Positions 13,901 through 25,049 of a stretch of DNA of 64,000 bases are shown here, piece after piece. The stretch is from DATEDA01 sp963789885 (lineage in GTDB: Bacteria; Pseudomonadota; Gammaproteobacteria; Burkholderiales; SG8-39), in contig CAWBNB010000010.1 of NCBI GenBank assembly GCA_963789885.1, positions 1 to 64,000 on the forward strand, given 5' to 3'. Made by a program: the position numbers and the translations under genes. A model generated the notes under the pieces. That model made no database searches. It was not told the origin of the DNA and saw only the letters and a program-made list of their open reading frames with translations. Each line of letters begins with the position of its first letter. Position 1 is the first letter of the stretch.

Positions 13901-16900
13901 CTCACCTACGCGGCCACCGAGCAGACCACCCTCACCCTGGCCGGCACCGGATTGTCGATCGCCGATGTGGATGCGGGCGCAGCCGCGGTGCGCGCCACCC
14001 TGTCGGTGGTGAGCGGCACGCTGACGGTCACCGCCGGCGCCACCGGGGTCACCGTCACCGGCTCGGGCTCCAACTCGGTCACCCTGGACGGCACCCTCGC
14101 CCAGATCAACAACCTGCTCGCCGGCAACGCCGGGGCCACGGCGAGCTACATCCTCAACTCCGATACCCCGCCGGCGAGCGACACGCTCACGCTGCTCGCC
14201 AACGACCTGGGCAACACCGGCGCCGGCGGCCCGCTCACCGGCTCCGACACCGCCACCATCAACATCACCGCGGTGGACGATGCCCCCACCGCCACGATCA
14301 CCCCGCTCACCTACGCGGCCACCGAGCAGACCACCCTCACCCTGGCCGGCACCGGATTGTCGATCGCCGATGTGGATGCGGGCGCAGCCGCGGTGCGCGC
14401 CACCCTGTCGGTGGTGAGCGGCACGCTGACGGTCACCGCCGGCGCCACCGGGGTCACCGTCACCGGCTCGGGCTCCAACTCGGTCACCCTGGACGGCACC
14501 CTCGCCCAGATCAACAACCTGCTCGCCGGCAACGCCGGGGCCACGGCGAGCTACATCATCAACTCCGATACCCCGCCGGCGAGCGACACGCTCACGCTGC
14601 TCGCCAACGACCTGGGCAACACCGGCGCCGGCGGCCCGCTCACCGGCTCCGACACCGCCACCATCAACATCACCGCGGTGGACGATGCCCCCACCGCCAC
14701 GATCACCCCGCTCACCTACGCGGCCACCGAGCAGACCACCCTCACCCTGGCCGGCACCGGATTGTCGATCGCCGATGTGGATGCGGGCGCAGCCGCGGTG
14801 CGCGCCACCCTGTCGGTGGTGAGCGGCACGCTGACGGTCACCGCCGGCGCCACCGGGGTCACCGTCACCGGCTCGGGCTCCAACTCGGTCACCCTGGACG
14901 GCACCCTCGCCCAGATCAACAACCTGCTCGCCGGCAACGCCGGGGCCACGGCGAGCTACATCATCAACTCCGATACCCCGCCGGCGAGCGACACGCTCAC
15001 GCTGCTCGCCAACGACCTGGGCAACACCGGCGCCGGCGGCCCGCTCACCGGCTCCGACACCGCCACCATCAACATCACCGCGGTGGACGATGCCCCCACC
15101 GCCACGATCACCCCGCTCACCTACGCGGCCACCGAGCAGACCACCCTCACCCTGGCCGGCACCGGATTGTCGATCGCCGATGTGGATGCGGGCGCAGCCG
15201 CGGTGCGCGCCACCCTGTCGGTGGTGAGCGGCACGCTGACGGTCACCGCCGGCGCCACCGGGGTCACCGTCACCGGCTCGGGCTCCAACTCGGTCACCCT
15301 GGACGGCACCCTCGCCCAGATCAACAACCTGCTCGCCGGCAACGCCGGGGCCACGGCGAGCTACATCATCAACTCCGATACCCCGCCGGCGAGCGACACG
15401 CTCACGCTGCTCGCCAACGACCTGGGCAACACCGGCGCCGGCGGCCCGCTCACCGGCTCCGACACCGCCACCATCAACATCACCGCGGTGGACGATGCCC
15501 CCACCGCCACGATCACCCCGCTCACCTACGCGGCCACCGAGCAGACCACCCTCACCCTGGCCGGCACCGGATTGTCGATCGCCGATGTGGATGCGGGCGC
15601 AGCCGCGGTGCGCGCCACCCTGTCGGTGGTGAGCGGCACGCTGACGGTCACCGCCGGCGCCACCGGGGTCACCGTCACCGGCTCGGGCTCCAACTCGGTC
15701 ACCCTGGACGGCACCCTCGCCCAGATCAACAACCTGCTCGCCGGCAACGCCGGGGCCACGGCGAGCTACATCATCAACTCCGATACCCCGCCGGCGAGCG
15801 ACACGCTCACGCTGCTCGCCAACGACCTGGGCAACACCGGCGCCGGCGGCCCGCTCACCGGCTCCGACACCGCCACCATCAACATCACCGCGGTGGACGA
15901 TGCCCCCACCGCCACGATCACCCCGCTCACCTACGCGGCCACCGAGCAGACCACCCTCACCCTGGCCGGCACCGGATTGTCGATCGCCGATGTGGATGCG
16001 GGCGCAGCCGCGGTGCGCGCCACCCTGTCGGTGGTGAGCGGCACGCTGACGGTCACCGCCGGCGCCACCGGGGTCACCGTCACCGGCTCGGGCTCCAACT
16101 CGGTCACCCTGGACGGCACCCTCGCCCAGATCAACAACCTGCTCGCCGGCAACGCCGGGGCCACGGCGAGCTACATCATCAACTCCGATACCCCGCCGGC
16201 GAGCGACACGCTCACGCTGCTCGCCAACGACCTGGGCAACACCGGCGCCGGCGGCCCGCTCACCGGCTCCGACACCGCCACCATCAACATCACCGCGGTG
16301 GACGATGCCCCCACCGCCACGATCACCCCGCTCACCTACGCGGCCACCGAGCAGACCACCCTCACCCTGGCCGGCACCGGATTGTCGATCGCCGATGTGG
16401 ATGCGGGCGCAGCCGCGGTGCGCGCCACCCTGTCGGTGGTGAGCGGCACGCTGACGGTCACCGCCGGCGCCACCGGGGTCACCGTCACCGGCTCGGGCTC
16501 CAACTCGGTCACCCTGGACGGCACCCTCGCCCAGATCAACAACCTGCTCGCCGGCAACGCCGGGGCCACGGCGAGCTACATCATCAACTCCGATACCCCG
16601 CCGGCGAGCGACACGCTCACGCTGCTCGCCAACGACCTGGGCAACACCGGCGCCGGCGGCCCGCTCACCGGCTCCGACACCGCCACCATCAACATCACCG
16701 CGGTGGACGATGCCCCCACCGCCACGATCACCCCGCTCACCTACGCGGCCACCGAGCAGACCACCCTCACCCTGGCCGGCACCGGATTGTCGATCGCCGA
16801 TGTGGATGCGGGCGCAGCCGCGGTGCGCGCCACCCTGTCGGTGGTGAGCGGCACGCTGACGGTCACCGCCGGCGCCACCGGGGTCACCGTCACCGGGCTC

Positions 16901-19900
16901 GGGCTCCAACTCGGTCACCCTGGACGGCACCCTCGCCCAGATCAACAACCTGCTCGCCGGCAACGCCGGGGCCACGGCGAGCTACATCCTCAACTCCGAT
17001 ACCCCGCCGGCGAGCGACACGCTCACGCTGCTCGCCAACGACCTGGGCAACACCGGCGCCGGCGGCCCGCTCACCGGCTCCGACACGGTCAACATCACCG
17101 TCAACGCGGTCGACGATGCGCCGGTGAACAGCGTCCCGGCGGCGGTGCAATCGACCAACGAGGATACGGCGCTGGTCTTCTCGGCCGGCAACTCGAACCT
17201 CGTCTCGATCAGCGATGTGGACGCCGGCGCGGCCACCGTGCAGACCCAGCTCACCGTCACCAACGGCACCTTGAGCCTGTCCGGGGTCGCCGGCCTCACC
17301 TTCGTCGGCGGGGCCAACGGCACCGCCACGATGACCGTGCAGGGCACGATCGCCGCGATCAACACCGCCATGGCCGGCATGAGCTACGCCCCCACGGCCA
17401 ACTACAACGGCCCGGCCACCCTCACCATCCTCACCAGCGACCTGGGCAACACCGGCGCCGGCGGCCCGCTCACCGACACCGACACGGTCAACATCACCGT
17501 CAACGCCGTCAACGATGCGCCGGCGCGCATCGCTGGCACGGTGAGCAACCTCACCGTGCTCGAGGACTCGGGCACCACCTCACTCGGTCTGAGCGCACTC
17601 GCCTATTCGCCCGGCCCGGCCGATGAGGCGGGTCAGACGCTCGCTTATACCGTTACCGCCGTACCTTCAGGCTCCCTGGGCGACATCGTTCTCGCCGATG
17701 GCACCACGGTGGTCACTGCGGGGGCGAGCTATACGCTCGCTGAGCTCCAAGGGATGCAATTCCGAGCCACCGCCAACGCCAACGGAGGGCCAGCGATCTT
17801 CAGCTGGAGCGTCACCGATAACGGTGGCACCGCTAACGGCGGGGCGGATACGCTCACCGAGTCCCTCACCATCAACGTGACCGCGGTGAACGATGCCCCG
17901 GCCGGTACCGATGCGACCGTCACCACGCTCGAGGACACCGCCTACACCTTCTCGACCGCCGACTTCGGCTTCTCGGATCCGGACGACGTGCCGGCCAACA
18001 GCCTGCTCGCCGTCAAGATCACCGCGCTGCCGGCCGCCGGCTCGCTCACCGACAACGGCGTGGCGGTGGCCCTGAACCAGTTCATCTCGGTGGCCGACAT
18101 CAACAGCGGCCTGCTCAAGTTCACCCCGGCGGCCAACGCCAACGGCGCGAGCTACGCGAGCTTCACTTTCGCAGTCCAGGACAACGGCGGCACCGCCAAC
18201 AGCGGCGTCGACCTGGATCCCACCCCCAACACGATCACCGTCAACGTCACCAGCGTCAACGATGCCCCGGCCGGTACCGATGCGACCGTCACCACGCCCG
18301 AGGACACCGCCTACACCTTCTCGACCGCCGACTTCGGCTTCTCGGATCCGGACGACGTGCCGGCCAACAGCCTGCTCGCCGTCAAGATCACCGCGCTGCC
18401 GCGCCGCCGGCTCGCTCACCGACAACGGCGTGGCGGTGGCCCTGAACCAGTTCATCTCGGTGGCCGACATCAACGAGCGGCCTGCTCAAGTTCACCCCGG
18501 CGGCCAACGCCAACGGCGCGAGCTACGCGAGCTTCACTTTCGCAGTCCAGGACAACGGTGGCACCGCCAACAGCGGCGTCGACCTGGATCCCACCCCCAA
18601 CACGATCACGCGTCGACGTCACTCCCGTGAACGATGCGCCGGTGGCCAACGCCGATGCCGCCGCGGTGCAGGAGGACGTGACCCTCGCCGCCGCCGGCGA
18701 CGTGCTCGCCAACGACACCGATGTGGATGCCGGGGACACCAAGACGGTGAGCCTCGTCAACGGCGCGGCCGGCAACGTCGGCGCCGCCGTGGCCGGCACC
18801 TACGGCTCGGTGACGATCGCCGCCAACGGCACCTACACCTACAGCCTCAACAACGCCGCGGCCATCGTGCAGGCGCTCGCCGCCGGCCAGACGGTCACCG
18901 ACGCCTTCACCTACCAGGTGAGCGACGGCTCCGGGGCCACCGCTACGGCCACCCTCACCGTCACCATCACCGGCACCAACGATGCGCCGGTGGCCAACGC
19001 CGATGCCGCCGCGGTGCAGGAGGACGTGACCCTCGCCGCCGCCGGCGACGTGCTCGCCAACGACACCGATGTGGATGCCGGGGACACCAAGACGGTGAGC
19101 CTCGTCAACGGCGCGGCCGGCAACGTCGGCGCCGCCGTGGCCGGCACCTACGGCTCGGTGACGATCGCCGCCAACGGCACCTACACCTACAGCCTCAACA
19201 ACGCCGCGGCCATCGTGCAGGCGCTCGCCGCCGGCCAGACGGTCACCGACGCCTTCACCTACCAGGTGAGCGACGGCTCCGGGGCCACCGCTACGGCCAC
19301 CCTCACCGTCACCATCACCGGCACCAACGATGCGCCGGTGGCCAACGCCGATGCCGCCGCGGTGCAGGAGGACGTGACCCTCGCCGCCGCCGGCGACGTG
19401 CTCGCCAACGACACCGATGTGGATGCCGGGGACACCAAGACGGTGAGCCTCGTCAACGGCGCGGCCGGCAACGTCGGCGCCGCCGTGGCCGGCACCTACG
19501 GCTCGGTGACGATCGCCGCCAACGGCACCTACACCTACAGCCTCAACAACGCCGCGGCCATCGTGCAGGCGCTCGCCGCCGGCCAGACGGTCACCGACGC
19601 CTTCACCTACCAGGTGAGCGACGGCTCCGGGGCCACCGCTACGGCCACCCTCACCGTCACCATCACCGGCACCAACGATGCGCCGGTGGCCAACGCCGAT
19701 GCCGCCGCGGTGCAGGAGGACGTGACCCTCGCCGCCGCCGGCGACGTGCTCGCCAACGACACCGATGTGGATGCCGGGGACACCAAGACGGTGAGCCTCG
19801 TCAACGGCGCGGCCGGCAACGTCGGCGCCGCCGTGGCCGGCACCTACGGCTCGGTGACGATCGCCGCCAACGGCACCTACACCTACAGCCTCAACAACGC

Positions 19901-22739
19901 CGCGGCCATCGTGCAGGCGCTCGCCGCCGGCCAGACGGTCACCGACGCCTTCACCTACCAGGTGAGCGACGGCTCCGGGGCCACCGCTACGGCCACCCTC
20001 ACCGTCACCATCACCGGCACCAACGATGCGCCGGTGGCCAACGCCGATGCCGCCGCGGTGCAGGAGGACGTGACCCTCGCCGCCGCCGGCGACGTGCTCG
20101 CCAACGACACCGATGTGGATGCCGGGGACACCAAGACGGTGAGCCTCGTCAACGGCGCGGCCGGCAACGTCGGCGCCGCCGTGGCCGGCACCTACGGCTC
20201 GGTGACGATCGCCGCCAACGGCACCTACACCTACAGCCTCAACAACGCCGCGGCCATCGTGCAGGCGCTCGCCGCCGGCCAGACGGTCACCGACGCCTTC
20301 ACCTACCAGGTGAGCGACGGCTCCGGGGCCACCGCTACGGCCACCCTCACCGTCACCATCACCGGCACCAACGATGCGCCGGTGGCCAACGCCGATGCCG
20401 CCGCGGTGCAGGAGGACGTGACCCTCGCCGCCGCCGGCGACGTGCTCGCCAACGACACCGATGTGGATGCCGGGGACACCAAGACGGTGAGCCTCGTCAA
20501 CGGCGCGGCCGGCAACGTCGGCGCCGCCGTGGCCGGCACCTACGGCTCGGTGACGATCGCCGCCAACGGCACCTACACCTACAGCCTCAACAACGCCGCG
20601 GCCATCGTGCAGGCGCTCGCCGCCGGCCAGACGGTCACCGACGCCTTCACCTACCAGGTGAGCGACGGCTCCGGGGCCACCGCTACGGCCACCCTCACCG
20701 TCACCATCACCGGCACCAACGATGCGCCGGTGGCCAACGCCGATGCCGCCGCGGTGCAGGAGGACGTGACCCTCGCCGCCGCCGGCGACGTGCTCGCCAA
20801 CGACACCGATGTGGATGCCGGGGACACCAAGACGGTGAGCCTCGTCAACGGCGCGGCCGGCAACGTCGGCGCCGCCGTGGCCGGCACCTACGGCTCGGTG
20901 ACGATCGCCGCCAACGGCACCTACACCTACAGCCTCAACAACGCCGCGGCCATCGTGCAGGCGCTCGCCGCCGGCCAGACGGTCACCGACGCCTTCACCT
21001 ACCAGGTGAGCGACGGCTCCGGGGCCACCGCTACGGCCACCCTCACCGTCACCATCACCGGCACCAACGATGCGCCGGTGGCCAACGCCGATGCCGCCGC
21101 GGTGCAGGAGGACGTGACCCTCGCCGCCGCCGGCGACGTGCTCGCCAACGACACCGATGTGGATGCCGGGGACACCAAGACGGTGAGCCTCGTCAACGGC
21201 GCGGCCGGCAACGTCGGCGCCGCCGTGGCCGGCACCTACGGCTCGGTGACGATCGCCGCCAACGGCACCTACACCTACAGCCTCAACAACGCCGCGGCCA
21301 TCGTGCAGGCGCTCGCCGCCGGCCAGACGGTCACCGACGCCTTCACCTACCAGGTGAGCGACGGCTCCGGGGCCACCGCTACGGCCACCCTCACCGTCAC
21401 CATCACCGGCACCAACGATGCGCCGGTGAACACCGTACCAGGGGCGCAGACGCCCGCCGAGGACACGCCCCTTGCGCTGACCGGCGTCTCTATCAACGAT
21501 GCCGACGCAGAGCCGCTCACAGTGACGGTGACGGTCGCGAACGGCACCCTCACGGTAAACCTCGGCGGTGGCGCGGCAGTAACCGGCGGCACCAACGGCG
21601 CTGCAACGCTGACGCTCGCTGGAACGCAAGCGCAACTCAACGCAGCGCTCGCCAGCCTGACCTATCAGGGAATCCGCGACTACAACGGGCCGGACACGCT
21701 GACCATCACCACCGTCGATGGGGCGGGGGCCGCCGATACCGATTCGATCGCGATCATCGTGACGCCGGTCAACGACGACCCGGTGCTCGGCAACACGATC
21801 TTCACCATCGATGACGGCCGGACCTTGACCGTGACCGGCGCGAACCTCAGCGCGTCCGACATCGACGATGCGGCCGGCTCGCTCGTCTTCACCGTCAGCA
21901 GCGTCACGAACGGCTATTTCGCGCTGGCTTCCAACCCGGGTGCGGCAATCACGAGCTTCACGCAGGCCGACATCGCTGCCGGCCTCGTCCAGTTCAAGCA
22001 CGACGGCTCGAGCCTGGCACCCGCATTCCGGGTGCTCGTCGCGGACCCGAGCGGCGGCAGCGCGGGGCCCGTCGCCGCGACGATCGTCTTCAACGCCGGC
22101 GGCCCGCCCGTGGGCGGGGCGGCGCCGAGCGCTCTGCCACCGATCACTCCGACCCCGATCGAGCCAGTCGCGGCGCCGACCGCCGCGACAGTACCGTCCG
22201 CATCGCCGCGCGCGACTGCGTTCTTCCGTACCCCCACCGAGCCGCCGGTCGACGGTGGCGGCGACGACGGCGAGGAAAACGTGGTCGTGCCGCCCCAGAG
22301 CACGTCGGCGTCGTCGTTCGAAAAGCGGATGGTCGCGGAAGTGCAGCTCGCGGGCGCGCGCGGCGAGGCCGACATTGTGGAATCGAAGCCGCTGCGCTCC
22401 GAGATCGAGGTGGAGCCGGTACGCGCCGAGATGCAGGCGATCCCGACGCGCCACGATCTCGACCTCGACGACGAGGAGCGCGCGCGCATCGAGGTGGTGC
22501 TGAGCGCAGTCCGCGTGAGCGGCATTGCCTTCTCGATCGGTGCGATCTGGTGGGCGGCGCGGGCGGCGGGCCTCATCGCGAGCCTCGTGAGCTCCGCACC
22601 GGCCTGGCGCCATGTCGACCCGCTGCCGGTGCTCGGCCGCGACGACGAAGAGGAAGAGGAAGTCTTCGACGTCGCGGACGAAGACCAGGACCGCAAAGAC
22701 GACGAGCACCGCGCCGCCTGGGTGCTCGAGGAACGCTAG
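7910..22739 (+). CDS. Giant LEPR-XLL / DUF4347 multidomain repeat surface protein, copy B (four apparent +1 frameshifts)
   Basis: The protein is roughly 4,940 residues when read through. A basic N-terminus carries the motif LEPRLLMSADL near residue 101, the LEPR-XLL signature found at the start of very large exported proteins. DUF4347 follows (about 154-322; HIISHARDGSVQLG, DILLYGCDLAE). Then come an SdrD-B-like domain (SGTIWEDVNGD), a beta-helix-like block with GNYIG/NTIGG/NVISGN repeats, a second SdrD-B domain, a second beta-helix block, and cadherin-like arrays R2, R4 and R3. The C-terminus has a CSPG-like domain, an acidic linker, one membrane segment (about nt 22510-22600), PAWRHVDPLPVL and an acidic tail. 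Extra bases at about 16895, 18403, 18476 and 18609 break the frame, but the translation is fully recoverable across them. It is probably a cell-surface or envelope-anchored adhesin; no secretion genes are in view. Confidence 0.85.
13457..17085 (+). repeat. Tandem array R2: 9 copies of a 405-bp unit
   Basis: Unit starts are 13457, 13862, 14267, 14672, 15077, 15482, 15887, 16292 and 16697. Each encodes a 135-residue cadherin-like domain (TYAATEQTTLTLAGTGLSI, NSVTLDGTLAQINNLLAG). Copies are nearly identical. Copies 2 and 9 share an ATC-to-CTC change (ASYILN instead of ASYIIN). Copy 9 has an extra G at about 16895 (three Gs where the others have two) that breaks the frame. Confidence 0.95.
17889..18629 (+). 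repeat. Tandem duplication R4: 2 copies of a 369-bp unit
   Basis: Copy 1 (17889-18257) and copy 2 (18258-18629) encode the same 123-residue domain (TDATVTT-EDTAYTFSTADFGF). Copy 2 is 372 bp because single bases are inserted at about 18403, 18476 and 18609; the three together restore the frame. Apart from these, the copies differ at only a few bases. Confidence 0.92.
18630..21413 (+). repeat. Tandem array R3: 8 copies of a 348-bp unit
   Basis: The distance from the first AACGATGCGCCGGTG at 18630 to its ninth occurrence at 21414 is 2784 bp, exactly 8 x 348. Each unit encodes 116 residues of a VCBS/cadherin-like domain (DVLANDTDVDAGDTKTVS, FTYQVSDGSG). Copies appear identical at the DNA level. 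Confidence 0.96.
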
Positions 22740-23079
22740 CGGGGCTCCCCCCGCCTGGAGACCCGGCTCTCCGGGCCCGTGCCGGGCCTCGGAACATGAA
22801 GAAGTTCTCGCTTGGACCGTGACCAGCCCGGCATCCCGGGTCCCGATCTGGGCGTGGTGCCCATTGCGGGGCAAAAGACTCTTGACGTTGACTCTCAAGA
22901 TCGGCAGCGTATTGTGCTGAAGTTGGGCGGTTTTTCAGGTTTGCACCGCCGCCCAGACCGGACCGAGCCAAAGGGGTACCACCGAAGTGGACAGCGCACA
23001 CAACAAGAACGGCGAGCACCGCGGAGCGCGATGCTCGCGCGCGCGTTCGACGTCCAGCCCGGGGTAGTGGAGCCGCGTG
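22740..23079. other. Intergenic region with a promoter, upstream of the diguanylate cyclase
   Basis: This 340-bp gap follows the stop of copy B. GC-rich inverted segments lie at 22755-22795 but have no T-run, so I do not call a terminator. The middle holds a good sigma-70 promoter (listed separately). The stretch from about 22920 to 23079 would be a leader of some 155 nt; I see no riboswitch fold that I recognise and no convincing small gene. Confidence 0.6.
22888..22915 (+). promoter_or_regulatory. Sigma-70-type promoter
   Basis: TTGACT (22888-22893), a 16-bp spacer, then TATTGT (22910-22915). Transcription would begin near 22922 and run into the diguanylate cyclase gene about 155 nt later. 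Confidence 0.6.
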
Positions 23080-24620
23080 ATGCCCTTCTTCGGACCGGTC
23101 GGGCGCATCTGCATCGGGCTGGTGTCGCTCACGCTGTTCCTGATCTTCATCGCCGACCTCGCGTTCGGCGTGCTGCGCGACGACGTCGAGCTCGCGCAGC
23201 GCGTGCGGAAGGGCATCACCGAGGACATGGCGATCCAGCTCGCGATCCTGATCCAGAAGGAAGACAAGGACTCGATCCAGCGCACGATCGACGCGCTCTC
23301 CTCGCGCGAGGGCGAGATCACGTCGGTCGGGATCCGCCGCAACTCGGGCGACGTCTACATCCAGACCGCGGACCACGACCGCCTCTGGGTCCCGCTCAAG
23401 GACGGCAAGTCGACCATCACCCACGTCGCGGTGCCGGTGTACGCCGGCAAGGACGTGTGGGGCAACGTCGAGGTGAGCTTCCGGCCGGTGGTGCCGAAGA
23501 CGGTCATGGGCTGGGTGAAGCACCCGCTCGTGCTGCTGCTCATGGTGATCACGGTGGGCGGCTTCCTGCTCTACTACTGGTACATGCGACGGGTGCTCGA
23601 GCATCTCGATCCCACCAAGGCGATCCCCGACCGTGTGCGCAAGGCGCTCGACACGCTGACCGAGGGCGTGATCGTGCTCGACACCAACGGCCGGGTCGTG
23701 CTCGCGAACCAGGCGTTCCGCGAGCTGCACGGCGAGGACAAGGTCGGGCTCTCGGCGCGGCGCGCGTCCGAGATTCCCGTGGCTGAAGCGCGCGCTCGGC
23801 GCAGGAGCGCGAGGCCGAGGAGCATCCGTGGGCGGTCGCGATGCGCGACGGCGCCACCGTCACTGGCGACATGCTCGAGATCCCGCACATCGACGACGGC
23901 CCGCGCAAGGCGAAGCTCGCCGCGAGCCCGATCACCGACGGCCGCGGCGCGGTGCGCGGGTGCCTCGTCTCGTTCACCGACGTCACCGAGCTCGACCGCA
24001 AGAACGCCGAGCTGCAGGGCGCGCTCTCCGAGCTCGAGTCCTCGCGCCAGAAGATCGAGGCCCAGAACGAGGAGCTGAAGGGTCTCGCCAACATCGATCC
24101 GCTCACCGGCTGCCTGAACCGCCGCGCGTTCTTCGAGCAGGCCGACGAGATTCTGAAGAAGGCGAGGAAAGACGGCTCGCCGGTCTGCTGCCTGATGACC
24201 GACATCGACAAGTTCAAGGGCTTCAACGACCAGTACGGCCACGCGGTCGGCGACCAGGTGCTGGTGCAGGTCGCGCGCGTGCTCAAGGCGGCGCTCCGGC
24301 CCACCGACGTCCTCTGCCGCTACGGCGGGGAGGAGTTCTGCATCCTGCTGCCGGGCGTGGACGCGCTGCGTGCGGCGGTGGTGTCCGAGCGCATCCGGTT
24401 CCGGGTCGAGGCGCAGGCCGGCCCCGGGATCCGTTCGATTCCCGGGCTGCGGGTCACGTCGAGCTTCGGGCTCTCGTCGATGGAGTTCGGCGCACCGAAC
24501 CTGAAGAGCCTGATGGAAGAGGCCGACCAGGCGCTCTACGCCGCGAAGCAGGCGGGCCGCAACAAGGTCGTGCGCTACGACGAGATGCCGCCGCAGATCC
24601 GCCAGGCCGCGGTCGGCTGA
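23080..24620 (+). CDS. Membrane-bound PAS-GGDEF diguanylate cyclase (frameshifted near 23780)
   Basis: It makes cyclic di-GMP from two GTP. Order: membrane segment (about 7-29), a short periplasmic sensor region, a second membrane segment (VLLLMVITVGGFLLYYW, about 150-168), a PAS domain (about 183-300; EGVIVLDTNGRVVLANQAF), a short coiled coil (ELESSRQKIEAQNEELK) and a C-terminal GGDEF domain. The active site reads GGEEF (near residue 414), and an RPTD I-site lies five residues upstream, so product inhibition is expected. The reading frame changes twice at about 23778-23805, inside the PAS domain; both sides are otherwise well conserved. The ATG at 23080 is preceded by GGAG; a GTG three bases earlier is possible. 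Confidence 0.88.
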
Positions 24621-24621
24621 T

Positions 24622-24981
24622 TCAGCGCCGCGGCGCGGCCGCGGTGACCGCTTCGAGCGCCGCCTTCCTCTCCGGACAGATCTCCGGCGTGCATGGGTAC
24701 CCGTAGTAGAGCTCGTTCAGGTACGTCGTCACGTCGTTCACCTCGCTCTCCCGCCACGCGCCGTTCAGGAACGCGTCCCAGCGCCGCACCTGGGCCTTGA
24801 TGCCCTCGATCGTCATCGCCTTGCGCGCCTCGCGCTGATGGACGCTCCGGTCGTGGCAGCCGACGCAGCGCGCGTCGTACAGGGCCTTCCCGCGCTCGAA
24901 ATCGCCGGCGCTCGCGAGGAGCGCCGCGGCGGCGAGGACGGGCGCCGCGCAGAGTCCGACCAATCGTGCAGTACGCACCAT
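24622..24981 (-). CDS. Small periplasmic c-type cytochrome
   Basis: A 119-residue protein with an N-terminal signal peptide (about 1-26) and one covalent haem site, CVGCH, shortly after (RGKALYDARCVGCHDRSVH). This fits a class I monohaem cytochrome c that carries electrons in the periplasm. The axial sixth ligand is not obvious: MTIEG is a candidate methionine. It lies 64 bp downstream of dadA on the same strand and ends one base short of the convergent cyclase gene. An FNR/Anr-type box about 55 bp upstream of the ATG suggests induction at low oxygen. Confidence 0.85.
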   Translation of the reverse strand: MVRTARLVGLCAAPVLAAAALLASAGDFERGKALYDARCVGCHDRSVHQREARKAMTIEGIKAQVRRWDAFLNGAWRESEVNDVTTYLNELYYGYPCTPEICPERKAALEAVTAAAPRR

Positions 24982-25035
24982 GCGCTCCAGAGCTGAACAG
25001 TCCGCACAGCATGCGTGGTGGCGACCCTTCCCCGT

Positions 25036-25049
25036 TTGATCCGCGTCAA
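25036..25049 (-). promoter_or_regulatory. FNR/Anr-type binding site upstream of the cytochrome c gene
   Basis: TTGATCCGCGTCAA (TTGACGCGGATCAA on the minus strand) matches the consensus TTGAT-N4-ATCAA with one mismatch. Its centre is about 61 nt upstream of the cytochrome ATG, so a class II site (-41.5) would put the start of transcription near 25001. The box overlaps the stop codon of dadA. Confidence 0.6.

Noticed and set aside
16880..16910. Programmed ribosomal frameshift in copy B
   Set aside because: The extra G is in only one of nine identical repeat copies, and there is no slippery heptamer or reason for the change. Similar insertions occur in unrelated housekeeping genes, so error is simpler.
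11546..16975. A 1,809-residue open frame on the minus strand
   Set aside because: It is the antisense shadow of array R2: a stop-free frame of one repeat is copied with the repeat. Its composition (Gly/Arg/Asp/Val strings) resembles no protein family.
18606..22898. A 1,430-residue open frame on the minus strand
   Set aside because: Same cause, opposite array R3 of copy B; low-complexity product and no ribosome-binding site.
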